Positions 24,265-34,248 are shown, counted from the first letter of the stretch. The stretch is 64,000 nt of DNA from Pumilibacter intestinalis (GCF_943193005.1 NZ_CALPCH010000003.1:1-64000); one strand, 5' to 3'. Translations and numbers: made by a program. Notes: generated by a model not told the origin, from the sequence alone.

Positions 24265-24472
24265 CTCATGCGGGGGATTGCTTCGCTACGCTCGCAATGA
24301 CAGGTAAACCCAAACGTCATTGCGAGGGCATTTATGCCCGTGGCAATCTCATACATGAAACATGTTTAGCAACCGTTGCTTTCTCATGCGGGGGATTGCT
24401 TCGCTACGCTCGCAATGACACGGTAACCGTCATAACGTCATTGCGAGCGAGTTTACGAGCAGCCCAATCTCA
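24265..24472. repeat. Palindromic repeat cluster R9
   Basis: Four units with centres cttcgctacgctcg (twice), gggcatttatgccc and gcgagtttacgagc fill the convergent gap between araC and the Nudix gene. Confidence 0.85.
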
Positions 24473-24485
24473 GAGTAAAATCCGA

Positions 24486-25079
24486 CTAAAGCGACTCAAC
24501 CGCGTAAATTATGATTTTCGCGTGGTCGAACGCTATACCGCCGCGGGCAAGTATCTCGCTGCGGTTTATATCTATTTTGCCGTCTGCGCCGCGAACGAGT
24601 TTTAGCTCGGTTGTGGCGATTTCTTCGCCGCTCTTGAGTATGAGCTTGTAAACGTCGCCGCTCGCAAGATAATCTATGGAAAACCATTTTGCGTCCGACG
24701 CGTCGTCGCCCGCCGCGGGCGCGATAGGTTCGGGCAACAAGCCCATAAAACAGGTGCTCACCGTCCAGCCGCGCGGGTCCCTGCCGGGAGTGGACACGGT
24801 AACAAGCTGTTCGGTATCCACTTCAATGCCCGTTTCTTCGCCGAGTTCGCGCTTTGCCGCGTCTTCGGCGCACTCGCCGGGATTTACGAACCCGCCGGGA
24901 ATTGCCCACTCGCCCAAAAACGGATGACCGCCGCGCTTTATCATGAGCACGGCAAGCCCGTCGCCGTTGTCGGCGAAAAGAAGATTGTCGGCGGTGTAGC
25001 TCGGGCGGTCGTAAGCCGTCCTGTCGTATTCCGCGAGGAATTCCTCTTGTGTTCTGCCTTTACTGTCGGTGATTTGCAT
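24486..25079 (-). CDS. Nudix hydrolase
   Basis: A 197-residue protein with the Nudix box GFVNPGECAEDAAKRELGEETGI (GX5EX7REUXEEXGU). It hydrolyses a nucleoside diphosphate linked to another group; an ADP-ribose-type substrate is plausible, since related NrtR and ADP-ribose pyrophosphatase proteins have this layout. The start at 25079 follows a good CGGAGGAA site. The longer frame from 25169 runs through repeat R10. Upstream of it lies R10 and then the HAD gene on the same strand. Confidence 0.9.
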   Translation of the reverse strand: MQITDSKGRTQEEFLAEYDRTAYDRPSYTADNLLFADNGDGLAVLMIKRGGHPFLGEWAIPGGFVNPGECAEDAAKRELGEETGIEVDTEQLVTVSTPGRDPRGWTVSTCFMGLLPEPIAPAAGDDASDAKWFSIDYLASGDVYKLILKSGEEIATTELKLVRGADGKIDINRSEILARGGIAFDHAKIIIYAVESL

Positions 25080-25127
25080 GGTTTTCAATTCCTCCGGAAT
25101 TTTTTGTTTTTTATTATGGGGTATTTT

Positions 25128-25293
25128 CCTCATGCGGGGGATTGCTTCGCTCGCGTTGCTCGCTCGCAATGACGGGAAAACGCGGGTGCTCCCTCATGCG
25201 GGGGATTGCTTCGCTCGCGTTGCTCGCTCGCAATGACAATGCGCTCCGCCCGTCATTGCGAGGGCATTTATGCCCGCGGCAATCTCCCACATG
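25128..25293. repeat. Palindromic repeat cluster R10
   Basis: Three units; two identical ones have centre cttcgctcgcgttgctcgctcg and one has gggcatttatgccc. It lies between two minus-strand genes. Confidence 0.85.
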
Positions 25294-25304
25294 GAGCAAC
25301 TTTA

Positions 25305-26102
25305 TTACTCAAAAGTGCCCGCAACGATTTCTCGTATCACTTTGAGTACGCCGCCTTCGTCGTTGCTGTCGGCTATGCGGTTGCCGTATTCGAACATATC
25401 CTCGTTGGCGTTCTTCATCACGTATGCGTATTTAGCGCATTTGAGCAGCGGTATATCGTTGTAAAAGTCGCCGAATGCCACAGTTTCGTCGGCGGTTATT
25501 CCGCGGTGCTTTTGTATGGCGGTGAGAGCTTTGCCCTTGTCTATGCCGTTTTGCATAACGTCCATCCAAACCTCGCCGCTCACCGTTGCCGCCGCCCTGC
25601 CGCCGAGCATTTTAACCAGCCTGTCGAATGAGCCCGTGCGCGGATTGCGAAGGTCGCAAATGGCGATTTTGTTTATATCGTCTTGCACTTTCCAAAGCTC
25701 GTCGCGCGATACTCTGCGGAAATAATAGGGCTTTACGTGCGGTTCGTACTTTGTGCCTTCCACGCTTTCGAGATAGGTGGTTTGACTGCCGCACAGCAAC
25801 ACGTGCGCGTCCTCGCCCTTGCTCCACTCCAGCACTTCGGTTACTATTTCGCGCGGGACGGGGCGCGAATATATGATTTCGCCGCCCGATATCGCAACCG
25901 CGCCGTTATCGCAAATAAAGTCTATATCGTCGGCTATGGGTCGGAAATTCTCGTAAAGCGTGTACGGCGAACGCCCCGACGATGGCACGAAAAGCACGCC
26001 CTTATTTTTGAGAGCGTGCGCAAGCGGAAAAATTTCCGCGGGTATAACCTTGTCGGTACCCAACAAAGTGCCGTCGAGGTCTGTGGCTACGAGTTTAACC
26101 AT
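25305..26102 (-). CDS. Cof-type HAD-superfamily phosphatase
   Basis: A 265-residue protein with the HAD motif I DLDGTLLGTD near residue 9, motif II SSGR, and motifs III-IV (KALTAIQKHRG...AFGDFYNDIPLL). The C2-cap layout is that of the Cof/YidA group, which dephosphorylates sugar phosphates and related metabolites. The start is set at 26102: the -10 box lies 6 bp upstream with no Shine-Dalgarno, and the longer frame from 26129 begins in the promoter. Confidence 0.92.
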   Translation of the reverse strand: MVKLVATDLDGTLLGTDKVIPAEIFPLAHALKNKGVLFVPSSGRSPYTLYENFRPIADDIDFICDNGAVAISGGEIIYSRPVPREIVTEVLEWSKGEDAHVLLCGSQTTYLESVEGTKYEPHVKPYYFRRVSRDELWKVQDDINKIAICDLRNPRTGSFDRLVKMLGGRAAATVSGEVWMDVMQNGIDKGKALTAIQKHRGITADETVAFGDFYNDIPLLKCAKYAYVMKNANEDMFEYGNRIADSNDEGGVLKVIREIVAGTFE

Positions 26103-26108
26103 ACGTAT

Positions 26109-26137
26109 ATTATATCCGCCGCCACGCAAAAAGTCAA
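26109..26137 (-). promoter_or_regulatory. SigA promoter, leaderless geometry, for the HAD gene
   Basis: On the minus strand, TTGACT (26137-26132), 17 bp and TATAAT (26114-26109), then 6 bp to the ATG at 26102. Confidence 0.85.
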
Positions 26138-26168
26138 CAAAAACGGAGCGGCGATTGCGGGCAATTGC

Positions 26169-29100
26169 CTATCGTAGCGAAAGCGTTTCGCCGTCGTATT
26201 CTATTTCGTCGCCGAGATAAGCGAGCGCGTCATCCAAATGTGCGCGTATGCTCTCGCCCACTCGCGAAAATCCCAACTCTTTGGCTATAAGCGCGTACAG
26301 CCCCGACTTTTGCGCACTCACGTTGCGCCGCAAAATCTCCCTAAGCCCCTCGGCAAGTTCTTCTGCGGCTATGTGCTTTATTTCCCGCGGCGCACTCCCC
26401 TCTTCGGGCACGCGAAGCATGGGCGCGGGTTTGTCTTTGAAATACAAAAATCCGTTTTTGCGCACAATGCCTTCGCGCTCGCATCCGTACATATCGCGCC
26501 TGAACTGCGCCGTAACCGCCGACGTCACTTTGTTTCTGCCGTAGAGCGGCGCGAGTCGCTTTATTATCCACTCCTCGCTCAGCGGAGCTTCGTCGAGCAT
26601 AACCTCTCGCACGAGCGCAATCACGCTTTTCACTCTATTGCGCACTTGATACACGTCCGCCGTTTTGTATATCGGAAACTCGAACCGGTCGCGCACCGTT
26701 TCTTCGGCGAAAGACTCGGGCTCGATATAGGCGTTGCCGTTCGCGCTCGGCGCGTTTTGCAAGTCGCTCACCGCGGCGCGGGCGGCGGCGAGCAAACGCT
26801 CCTTTTCCGACTTTTTGTTGCGAAACCAGTCTGTGGACCAAATGCGGTAAAATTTCCAACCCATACGCTCGAGCACTTCCTGCCTTAGCCTGTCGCGGTC
26901 GCGTGCGGAACGCGACGAGTGATAGCTCGCGCCGTCGCACTCGATTGCAAGCGCATAGTCCGACGAGTCGGGGCGGCGCAACGCTATATCTATCTTAAAC
27001 GACGAACAGCCCACCTGCATATCGGCGGCAAATCCGTTGTCGCGCAAAAACTCGCAAACCTCTTGTTCGAACTCCGAGTCGAACATATCGAAACCGTTGG
27101 TTTTAATCGAGCGGGCAAGCGCGATTTCGCCGAACTCGGCGTAGTCGAGATATTCTCTAAGCAGTCTTGCGCCCTCCGAACCCGCTCTCGACAAGTCTAT
27201 ATCGGTGGCGTGCATGCTCGAAACGAGCACCACGTTTTCCTTTGCGCGGGTTACCGCCACGTTGAGCCGCCGCTCGCCGCCCTCGCGGTTGAGCGGTCCG
27301 AAATTGAGCAGCAGTTTGCCCTGCGCGTCCCTGCCGTACGCCACGCTGAAAATTATCGCGTCGCGCTCGTCGCCCTGCACCGTTTCGAGGTTTTTAACGA
27401 AAAACGGTTCGGGCTTATCGGCGCGGAAAAAGTCTTCGCGCACAGGGTCGTCGCGCCTGCGCTTTTCTATTATTCGCTCGATGAGATTTTGTTGCGCTAT
27501 GCCGAACGCAACCACGCCCAAACTGCGGCGGGGATATTTTTGCGCGTATTCGAACACGAGGTCGGCAACCTTTTCCGCCTCCGCCCGATTGGTTTTGCTC
27601 TTGCGGTCGAACGTGCCGCCCGCAAAACAAAACTCCACGCCGTAGCCCTGCTTTTTGCCGCCCGCCGACGGAAAAGTGACAAGTTCGCCGTCGTAAAAGT
27701 TCTTGTTGGAAAATGCTATCAAAGACTCGTTGCGGCTGCGGTAGTGCCACTTGAGCCGCTTTTGCGCAAACACGGTGGAGCACAAATCGAGTATGGACTC
27801 GAAATCAACCACGTCGCCGTAGTCCTCGTCCTCTTCGTCCGACTCTATCACCGCGTTGAAAAAGTTGGTAGGCGGCATCTGTTTGCCGTCGCCCACCACT
27901 ATCAGCTGTTTCGCGCGGTAAATCGCGCCTATCGCGTCCTGCGGGAATATCTGCGACGCCTCGTCGAAAATAACGGTGTCGAACTTAATATCCGCGCCGA
28001 GGTATGTACTCACCGAAAGCGGCGACATCAAAAAGCAGGGCTTGAGCGTGAGCGCAAGCTCGCCTATTTCGCCGAGCAGACGGCGTATGCTCATCTGCTT
28101 GCGCTTTTTGCCGCCCTCGTGAAGCAATATGCCGAGCGCACTCCCCCTCGCAACCATTTCGGTGCCGGGTCGAGTCGCGCTCAAAGCGGCTTTGATTTTG
28201 GCTTTGTTTACGCCGAACGATATTCTGTCTTTTTCGCAAAACAGTTTTACCGCTTGGTCGTGTCTCACTCTGCCGAGCTCGTCGAGCACGGGCGAATTTT
28301 TCATAACATAGTCAAGCCACTGAACGAAAAACGCTTTTTTATAGACGTCGGCAAATTGCGCCGCGGGAATTTGCATATCCAAAGCAATATTCGTAAATTC
28401 CGCCAATCCGAGCGCGGACAGCTTGCGGCGCAGTTCGCTAAACATGCGCCACTCGTCTATGGCTTGCGTGTTTTCCAAACAACCGCGGCACTTGTCTTGC
28501 AACTCGCCGAGCGAGCAGGTGCGCAAATCGAACTCATCGGCGTTGAAATCTGCGGCGAGAGCCTCGAACGCGCCCGAATACTCGGCGAACGCTCTTTTGT
28601 ATCGCGCCGTTATCTTCGCAAGCTCGGGCTTTTCGTTTTCCAGTCGCTCCGCCGTGTAGTCGGACAACGCGCCGAATTCCGCGCCGTCGGCGATAACCGC
28701 TTTGAGCGCGGCAATTTCGGTTTCGAGTTTTGCGAAATCGGTGTTCACTCCGTTGTAACCCGAGCCCAAAAGTTCCGCGGTTTTGCTCTCGAGCATGCCG
28801 AAATCCTCGCTTCGCGCGGCGTGCCTATTGAGCAGTTCGGCGTATTGCACCGCCTTTTTGTAGCTCGGCTTTTTGCCGTCTTTTTTGCACAGCCGCAGTT
28901 CGCTTATTATGCGCCTGTATTCGCCGCCGAACAGCCGCTTGAAAAATCCGCTATACTCCCTCGAGAGTTTTTTGTATACCGTTTTGCCGTCCAGCTTATA
29001 TATATCTTCGTCGAAAATCTCGCCGAGTTGCGCTCTAAGCGAAATTATTTCGTTTGCGAGCGCGTGCATCTTCTTTACTGCTTCGTCCGCTTTTTGCACC

Positions 29101-30761
29101 GCGCTTACGCTCAAAAGCCGAGGAGTAACGAATTCGCAGTCGTCGAGTAGGTCGAACAGCGAGGCGAACGCCTGCGCCCGCTTTATTCCGTCGGCGGCGG
29201 AGGTTAGGTATCTTTTTGCGATTAAGTCGCGCAGTTCCCCGAGCTCGCCGCAAAGTTCCTCGGTTGCCGTAAGCCGTTCTTTTATCTTCGCCACGGCGGC
29301 GTAAGTTGTATCCGTCCCCGCGTAGCCGTACCATACGTTTCGCCTGTAATCGTACCCCACGGTTTGGGCAAAGCCCGCGAACCTTTTGAACAGCCCTTCC
29401 GCCTCGGTCAAAAACTCTTCGCCCTTAAGCGAAATATCCGAAATCACGTACTCGAGGTCGGGCGCGTTTCTCAGAGCCGAAACCTCCTCGCACATATCGT
29501 AAAACGATTTGCCTATAGGCTCGCGCACCGCGTGCAGTTCGGCGCAGTAATCTTCTATTGCTTTCTTTTCGCCGCGGAGTATTTCAAGCTCTTTATCCGC
29601 CCGCGCCGACACCACGGTGTTGTCTAATCGCAAAGTGCGGCAAAGCTCGGCGATAACCTCTTTTTTGTTCGCCTTGTGGCTGTGAAGCTCGAGGCAAAAT
29701 TCTTCCAACCCCGCCGCCTTGAGTTTGCCGTAAACCACGTTAAGCGCGGCGAGCTTTTCGGACACGAACAGCACCTTTTTGCCGCACGAAAGCAGTTTGG
29801 CTATTATGTTGGTTATGGTCTGGCTTTTGCCCGTGCCGGGAGGTCCTTGCAACACGAAACTTTCGCCCCTGCCCGCAAGCTCTATGGCTTCGCATTGGCT
29901 GGAGTCGGCGTCTACTACGTTACACAGTTCGTCGAACTTTGCCGACTCGGCAGGCTCGCCCGCCTCCCCGCTTTTTTCCGCGGGTTCGCCGAGCAACGCC
30001 CGCACCGTTTCGTTTTGCACGATTTTCTCGGCGTTTTCGGTCACGTCCTCGTACATGTTGATTTTCTGAAAACAGAACGTGCCGAGTTTGCACTCGGTAA
30101 GCACCGTAAAATCCAACGCTTTTACGAGCTTTGCCACTTTGTTGAAATAGTTAAGCGCACCCTCGTCCTCGTCGTAGTCGGGCAGTTCTATCCCGAAATC
30201 GTTTTTGAGCTTGAAGGCAAACGCCGGATTTGTAATTATCTCGTCGTCTTCGAATTTTATGTAGTAGGGGTCTGCCGCCGACTCGTTCTCAATCTTTACG
30301 GGCGCGAGCAACAACGGAGCGCGCATTACGTACTGCGACTCGTCCGACTCGAACCAACGCATAAATCCGAGAGCGGCAAACGCTATGTTTACGCCCGTTT
30401 CCTCTATCGCGCTCTTTGCTTTTTTGTCTAAGTTTTTTACCGCCGTTATCGAATTAAACGACGAACTGTATATAAGAGTTTGGTTGCGCCCCGCTTTGAG
30501 CCTGTATTTATACAAAAACTCGTCGCGACTCAATCGGCGCGGTTTGTCCTCGTCTTTGTTTCGGTACTCGTCGTCGCGCTCTATGCTCGCGTCGTACACC
30601 TCGAGCCTTCCGCCCTTTTCGACTTTTTCGAACACCGTATAAAAATCGGGCAACAAAATTTCCGCCGTTCCCGACTTCGTGTCCTTAAAATTTATCAGAT
30701 TGTTGCGCTTGCCCGTATCGAGCAACAACTCCGCCCACTTATTCAGCTTTTCTTTTTGCAT
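26169..30761 (-). CDS. DUF4011 - SF1 helicase - Vsr-like nuclease - DUF3320 protein (Hhe-like defence candidate)
   Basis: A 1530-residue protein, by far the longest in the window. Order of domains: an N-terminal DUF4011-like region (1-250); an SF1 helicase with Walker A GPPGTGKS at 306-313, a long coiled-coil insertion (about 350-850), DEAS at 933-936, then WHYRSRNESLIAFSN and NVAVTRAKENVVLVSS; a PD-(D/E)XK nuclease (MTES_1575/Vsr-like) with KIDIALRR and IECDGASYH around 1260-1280; and a C-terminal DUF3320-like region (1370-1530). All catalytic motifs look intact. From memory, this architecture has been reported as the single-gene anti-phage system Hhe. No restriction or methylase partner lies beside it, and neighbours are housekeeping genes. 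It starts 66 bp downstream of the rRNA methyltransferase gene. Confidence 0.85.
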   Translation of the reverse strand: MQKEKLNKWAELLLDTGKRNNLINFKDTKSGTAEILLPDFYTVFEKVEKGGRLEVYDASIERDDEYRNKDEDKPRRLSRDEFLYKYRLKAGRNQTLIYSSSFNSITAVKNLDKKAKSAIEETGVNIAFAALGFMRWFESDESQYVMRAPLLLAPVKIENESAADPYYIKFEDDEIITNPAFAFKLKNDFGIELPDYDEDEGALNYFNKVAKLVKALDFTVLTECKLGTFCFQKINMYEDVTENAEKIVQNETVRALLGEPAEKSGEAGEPAESAKFDELCNVVDADSSQCEAIELAGRGESFVLQGPPGTGKSQTITNIIAKLLSCGKKVLFVSEKLAALNVVYGKLKAAGLEEFCLELHSHKANKKEVIAELCRTLRLDNTVVSARADKELEILRGEKKAIEDYCAELHAVREPIGKSFYDMCEEVSALRNAPDLEYVISDISLKGEEFLTEAEGLFKRFAGFAQTVGYDYRRNVWYGYAGTDTTYAAVAKIKERLTATEELCGELGELRDLIAKRYLTSAADGIKRAQAFASLFDLLDDCEFVTPRLLSVSAVQKADEAVKKMHALANEIISLRAQLGEIFDEDIYKLDGKTVYKKLSREYSGFFKRLFGGEYRRIISELRLCKKDGKKPSYKKAVQYAELLNRHAARSEDFGMLESKTAELLGSGYNGVNTDFAKLETEIAALKAVIADGAEFGALSDYTAERLENEKPELAKITARYKRAFAEYSGAFEALAADFNADEFDLRTCSLGELQDKCRGCLENTQAIDEWRMFSELRRKLSALGLAEFTNIALDMQIPAAQFADVYKKAFFVQWLDYVMKNSPVLDELGRVRHDQAVKLFCEKDRISFGVNKAKIKAALSATRPGTEMVARGSALGILLHEGGKKRKQMSIRRLLGEIGELALTLKPCFLMSPLSVSTYLGADIKFDTVIFDEASQIFPQDAIGAIYRAKQLIVVGDGKQMPPTNFFNAVIESDEEDEDYGDVVDFESILDLCSTVFAQKRLKWHYRSRNESLIAFSNKNFYDGELVTFPSAGGKKQGYGVEFCFAGGTFDRKSKTNRAEAEKVADLVFEYAQKYPRRSLGVVAFGIAQQNLIERIIEKRRRDDPVREDFFRADKPEPFFVKNLETVQGDERDAIIFSVAYGRDAQGKLLLNFGPLNREGGERRLNVAVTRAKENVVLVSSMHATDIDLSRAGSEGARLLREYLDYAEFGEIALARSIKTNGFDMFDSEFEQEVCEFLRDNGFAADMQVGCSSFKIDIALRRPDSSDYALAIECDGASYHSSRSARDRDRLRQEVLERMGWKFYRIWSTDWFRNKKSEKERLLAAARAAVSDLQNAPSANGNAYIEPESFAEETVRDRFEFPIYKTADVYQVRNRVKSVIALVREVMLDEAPLSEEWIIKRLAPLYGRNKVTSAVTAQFRRDMYGCEREGIVRKNGFLYFKDKPAPMLRVPEEGSAPREIKHIAAEELAEGLREILRRNVSAQKSGLYALIAKELGFSRVGESIRAHLDDALAYLGDEIEYDGETLSLR

Positions 30762-30826
30762 ACGCTTTTCCGCCGCTCGTTTCGTTTTCTATATTGTAAC
30801 ACATAGCGACGAAAATGTAAATTACT

Positions 30827-32173
30827 TTATTTTCTTTCGAGCACGCAAAGCGTCTCGACGTTTGCGGAGTGAGGGAACATATCGAAAGGGGTTAGGCGGG
30901 AAATTTCGTAGCCGCCCGAGATGAGTCGCGAGCAGTCGCGGGCGAGGGTTGCGGGGTTGCACGAAATATATATGATTTTGGGGGGATTTGCGGATATTAT
31001 CGCTTCGAGTACGCGGGAGTCGCAACCCGAGCGAGGAGGGTCGAGCACCGCGCCGAGTTTATATTTGTCGGCGGAGGAAAGTTCGCTTATTATTCGGGGC
31101 AGTTTTTCCGCGCAGTCGCCGCACACCGTTTGCACGTTAGCTATACCGTTTTTAATAAGCATGGCGTTTGCCGAGTCCACCGCCTTTGGCTCTATTTCCA
31201 CCGCGATTACTTTTTCGGCGGTGCGTGCCAAAACGGCGGACAGCACTCCCGCGCCGCTGTAGGCGTCGAGAATTACCGACGCGTCCGCCTCTTTTGCCGC
31301 TTCGCGATATAAAAGTTCGCGCACGCCGTCGTTCACCTGAAAGAAACTTTGCGGGTGCACGCTTATTTCCAGCCCGTTTTGCACCGAAACGGCGGGCGTT
31401 CCGCCTATAAGTTCGCTCTCTTTGCCCAAAATCACGTTGTTGCGCAAAGTGTTGTAATTTATGTAGTAGGCGTACTTTTCGCCGTAGAGATTACGCAAAA
31501 CCTCGTCGAATTTTTTTAACTTTTTGCCATGGTTGCCGTTCGACACTACGGTTACGGTGTAAAAATCCCCCAGCTTGCGAGCGGTTATGTGCCTAACCGA
31601 ACCCGAGCCGTCGGTTTCGTTGTAGCCCGAAATACCGTTTTCGTGCAAAAATTTGCCGAACGCTTCAATCAGTTTACCGTTTCCCTCGAACTGAACGGGG
31701 CAATCGGACACGGGCACAACGCGATGCGAGCCCAAAGCGAAAAAACCTATTTGCGCGGGATTGCCGCGCACGGGCAAACTCATCTTGTTGCGGTAGTTTT
31801 TTGTAAGCGGACTTTCAACCGTTTTGTCCGCGCTCGCTCTAAGCCGCGCCGACTTGAAAAAGGTATCTTCTACCGACTTCCGCTTGAACTCGAGTTGCGC
31901 CGCGTAAGACATATGCTGCAATACACAACCGCCGCACTTTCCGTAAACGGGACAAAACGGCTCTACCCTATCGGGCGAAAGCCGCAATATGTTTTGGAGC
32001 TTGCCCACCGCAAAAGTGGGCTTTGCCAAAATTATCAGGGCCCGCACCTTTTCGCCCGGCAACGCGTAACGCACGAAAACGGTGTATCCGCCTATGTGCG
32101 CTATGCCCTCGCCGTCATATCCGAGCCCGTCTATTTCTATTTCCACAACGTCGTTTTTGTTAACGGGAGTCAT
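30827..32173 (-). CDS. 23S rRNA (uracil-5-)-methyltransferase, RlmD/TrmA family
   Basis: A 448-residue enzyme with an N-terminal TRAM domain (VVEIEIDGLGYDGEGIAHIGGYTVFV), an iron-sulfur cysteine set (CPVYGKCGGC...), the SAM motif LDAYSGAGVLSAVLA, VLDPPRSGC and the catalytic cysteine motif YISCNPATLARD. This family makes 5-methyluridine in 23S rRNA (RlmCD in Firmicutes). Its ATG lies one base after the stop of citrate synthase, so the two are coupled. Confidence 0.94.
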   Translation of the reverse strand: MTPVNKNDVVEIEIDGLGYDGEGIAHIGGYTVFVRYALPGEKVRALIILAKPTFAVGKLQNILRLSPDRVEPFCPVYGKCGGCVLQHMSYAAQLEFKRKSVEDTFFKSARLRASADKTVESPLTKNYRNKMSLPVRGNPAQIGFFALGSHRVVPVSDCPVQFEGNGKLIEAFGKFLHENGISGYNETDGSGSVRHITARKLGDFYTVTVVSNGNHGKKLKKFDEVLRNLYGEKYAYYINYNTLRNNVILGKESELIGGTPAVSVQNGLEISVHPQSFFQVNDGVRELLYREAAKEADASVILDAYSGAGVLSAVLARTAEKVIAVEIEPKAVDSANAMLIKNGIANVQTVCGDCAEKLPRIISELSSADKYKLGAVLDPPRSGCDSRVLEAIISANPPKIIYISCNPATLARDCSRLISGGYEISRLTPFDMFPHSANVETLCVLERK

Positions 32174-32174
32174 G

Positions 32175-33545
32175 CTATTTTCTTTCCGCTATGGGAACGT
32201 ATTCTTTTATTTCCGAAATGCACTTGTAGTTCGGGCGGATTATCTTGCCCTTGTTGCTGAGTTCTTCTATGCGGTGTGCGCTCCACCCCACTATGCGGCT
32301 TACCGCGAATATGGGCGTAAACAGTTCGGTGGGTATGCCGAGCATGGAATTTACAAATCCCGAATAAAAGTCCACGTTTGCCGAAACGCCTTTGTACATG
32401 GTGCGGTTTTCGTTGATTATTTGAGGCGCGAGCCGTTCCACTTTGGCGTAAAGCTCGTATTCGTCGGTCTTTCCTTTCGCCTCTGCGAGCTTTTCAACGT
32501 AGGCTTTGAGTATTTCGGCGCGAGGGTCGCTCATGGAATACACCGCGTGCCCTATACCGTATATAAGCCCCGATTTATCGAACGCTTCCTTATTGAGCAG
32601 TTTATACAAGTAGTCTTTTACTGCGGAGTCGCTGTTATCGCGAAGATTTTCTTTCATATCTTCGAACATTTTGGTAACCTTTATGTTCGCTCCGCCGTGC
32701 CTCGGTCCTTTGAGCGAGCCGAGAGCCGCCGCTATCACCGAATATGTATCCGCGCCGCTCGACGACACCACGTGCGTTGTGAAAGTGGAGTTGTTGCCGC
32801 CGCCGTGCTCGGCGTGCAGGACGAGCATCATATCGAGTATCTTGGCTTCGAGCTCGGTATATTTTCCGTCGGGGCGCAACAGCCTCAGCATGTTTTGCGC
32901 GGTGGAGAGGTCTTTTTTGCAGGTGTTTATCACAAGCCCGCCCTCTTCGTGGTAATACTTATAAGCCTGATACGAGTACACGCTCACGAGCGGGAACTGC
33001 GCTATAAGTTGCAAACACTGTCTCAGCACGTTGGGTATGGAAATATCGTCGGCGTTGTCGTCGTAAGAGTAGAGCGTGAGCACGCTTCTGCTCAAGCCGT
33101 TCATCATATCCACGCTGGGAGCTTTCATTATAACGTCGCGCACGAACGAAACGGGCAGAGAGCGGAAACCGCACAAAAGTTCGTTGAACTCTCCGAGTTC
33201 CTTTTTGCTCGGCAACGAACCGAACAACAAAAGATACGCGGTTTCTTCGAAGCCGAACCTGTTCTCGCTCACAAAGCCGCGCACTATATCTTTTATATCT
33301 ATGCCGCGGTAACGCAGAGTTCCGTTGCAAGGCACGCTGTTGCCCTCGGCGTCTTTGGTTTTGCCTACCACTTCCGAAATATCGGTAAGTCCCGCAAGCA
33401 CTCCTTTGCCCTGCTGGTCGCGCAATCCGCGCTTAACGTCGTACCTGTAATAAAACGTATTGTCTATTACGGTGCTTTCTCGCGCCATTTCGCCCAGTCT
33501 TTCTATCTTGGGCATAACCTCTTTCAAAAATTCGTTAAATTCCAT
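32175..33545 (-). CDS. gltA: Citrate (or 2-methylcitrate) synthase
   Basis: A 456-residue synthase of the type I dimeric fold, with LRYRGIDIKDIVRG, HAEHGGGNNSTFTTHVVSSSG, the catalytic histidines in RHGGAN and GIGHAVY, and the catalytic Asp region NVDFYSGFV. It condenses acetyl-CoA or propionyl-CoA with oxaloacetate. No other TCA-cycle gene is in the window, so it may serve glutamate synthesis. CGGAGC precedes the ATG. It lies 21 bp after smpB and touches the methyltransferase gene, forming one operon. Confidence 0.94.
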   Translation of the reverse strand: MEFNEFLKEVMPKIERLGEMARESTVIDNTFYYRYDVKRGLRDQQGKGVLAGLTDISEVVGKTKDAEGNSVPCNGTLRYRGIDIKDIVRGFVSENRFGFEETAYLLLFGSLPSKKELGEFNELLCGFRSLPVSFVRDVIMKAPSVDMMNGLSRSVLTLYSYDDNADDISIPNVLRQCLQLIAQFPLVSVYSYQAYKYYHEEGGLVINTCKKDLSTAQNMLRLLRPDGKYTELEAKILDMMLVLHAEHGGGNNSTFTTHVVSSSGADTYSVIAAALGSLKGPRHGGANIKVTKMFEDMKENLRDNSDSAVKDYLYKLLNKEAFDKSGLIYGIGHAVYSMSDPRAEILKAYVEKLAEAKGKTDEYELYAKVERLAPQIINENRTMYKGVSANVDFYSGFVNSMLGIPTELFTPIFAVSRIVGWSAHRIEELSNKGKIIRPNYKCISEIKEYVPIAERK

Positions 33546-33566
33546 TTACTCGCGCTCCGTTTTGAT

Positions 33567-34016
33567 TTATTTGCCCATTTCTTTAATTGCTCGGTCGGTG
33601 TCCCTCTTTATCGCTTTGTCGCGAGCTGTATCACGCTTATCGTAAAGTTTTTTGCCCCGCCCCACTCCTATCTCGATTTTAACCTTATTTTTCACGAAAT
33701 ACAATTTTGTGGGTATTAGGGTAAGACCTTTTTGACGCACTTTACCTTCGAGTTTGTCTATTTCCGCTCTGTGCAACAGCAGCTTGCGGTTTCTTCGCGC
33801 GTCGGGTGCGAACGAATTGCCTTTCTCGTAAGGCGATATGAAGAAGTTTTTTATCCACAGTTCGCCGCCGTCGAGTTGACAAAAGCTATCGCGCAATCTT
33901 GCATTGCCGAGTTTGACCGACTTCACCTCGCTTCCTTCGAGCACTATGCCCGCCTCTATCGTATCGGTTATTTCGTAGTCGAAATACGCTTTTTTGTTGG
34001 TATCGATAATTTTCAT
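33567..34016 (-). CDS. smpB: SsrA-binding protein SmpB
   Basis: A 149-residue basic protein with SmpB motifs: YFDYEITDTIEAGIVLEGSEVKS, LWIKNFFISPYEKGN, the ARRNRKLLLH core and a Lys/Arg-rich tail (about 125-149). It carries tmRNA to stalled ribosomes. AGAAAGGA precedes the ATG at 34016. The longer frame from 34094 begins in repeat R11 and is rejected. No tmRNA gene is seen nearby. Confidence 0.95.
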   Translation of the reverse strand: MKIIDTNKKAYFDYEITDTIEAGIVLEGSEVKSVKLGNARLRDSFCQLDGGELWIKNFFISPYEKGNSFAPDARRNRKLLLHRAEIDKLEGKVRQKGLTLIPTKLYFVKNKVKIEIGVGRGKKLYDKRDTARDKAIKRDTDRAIKEMGK

Positions 34017-34028
34017 TAACATTCCTTT

Positions 34029-34248
34029 CTCATGCAGGAGATTGCCACGCTCACTGCGTTCGCTCGCAATGACGTTAATACCTAACGATTTCAAGATTGC
34101 CGCGTAGTCCTACGGACTCCTCGCAATGACATTAATATCTAACGATTTCGAGATTGCCGCGTCGGGCTACGCCCTCCTCGCAATGACATTATAATCGCAT
34201 GTACTCCTCGCAATGACATTATAACCGCAAGTACTCCTCGCAATGACG
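34029..34248. repeat. Palindromic repeat cluster R11
   Basis: One full unit (centre gctcactgcgttcgc), two units with shortened left arms (centres gtagtcctacgga and gtcgggctacgccc), then two decayed arms. They are spaced by a short repeated spacer containing cctaacgattt. Confidence 0.85.

Noticed and set aside
26919-29150. A 743-codon open frame on the plus strand
   Set aside because: It is antisense to the large helicase, whose motifs are unambiguous.
32082-33719. A 545-codon open frame on the plus strand
   Set aside because: It is antisense to citrate synthase and smpB.
34017-34094. N-terminal extension of SmpB
   Set aside because: It is encoded by repeat R11; the SmpB family starts at the Met after AGAAAGGA.
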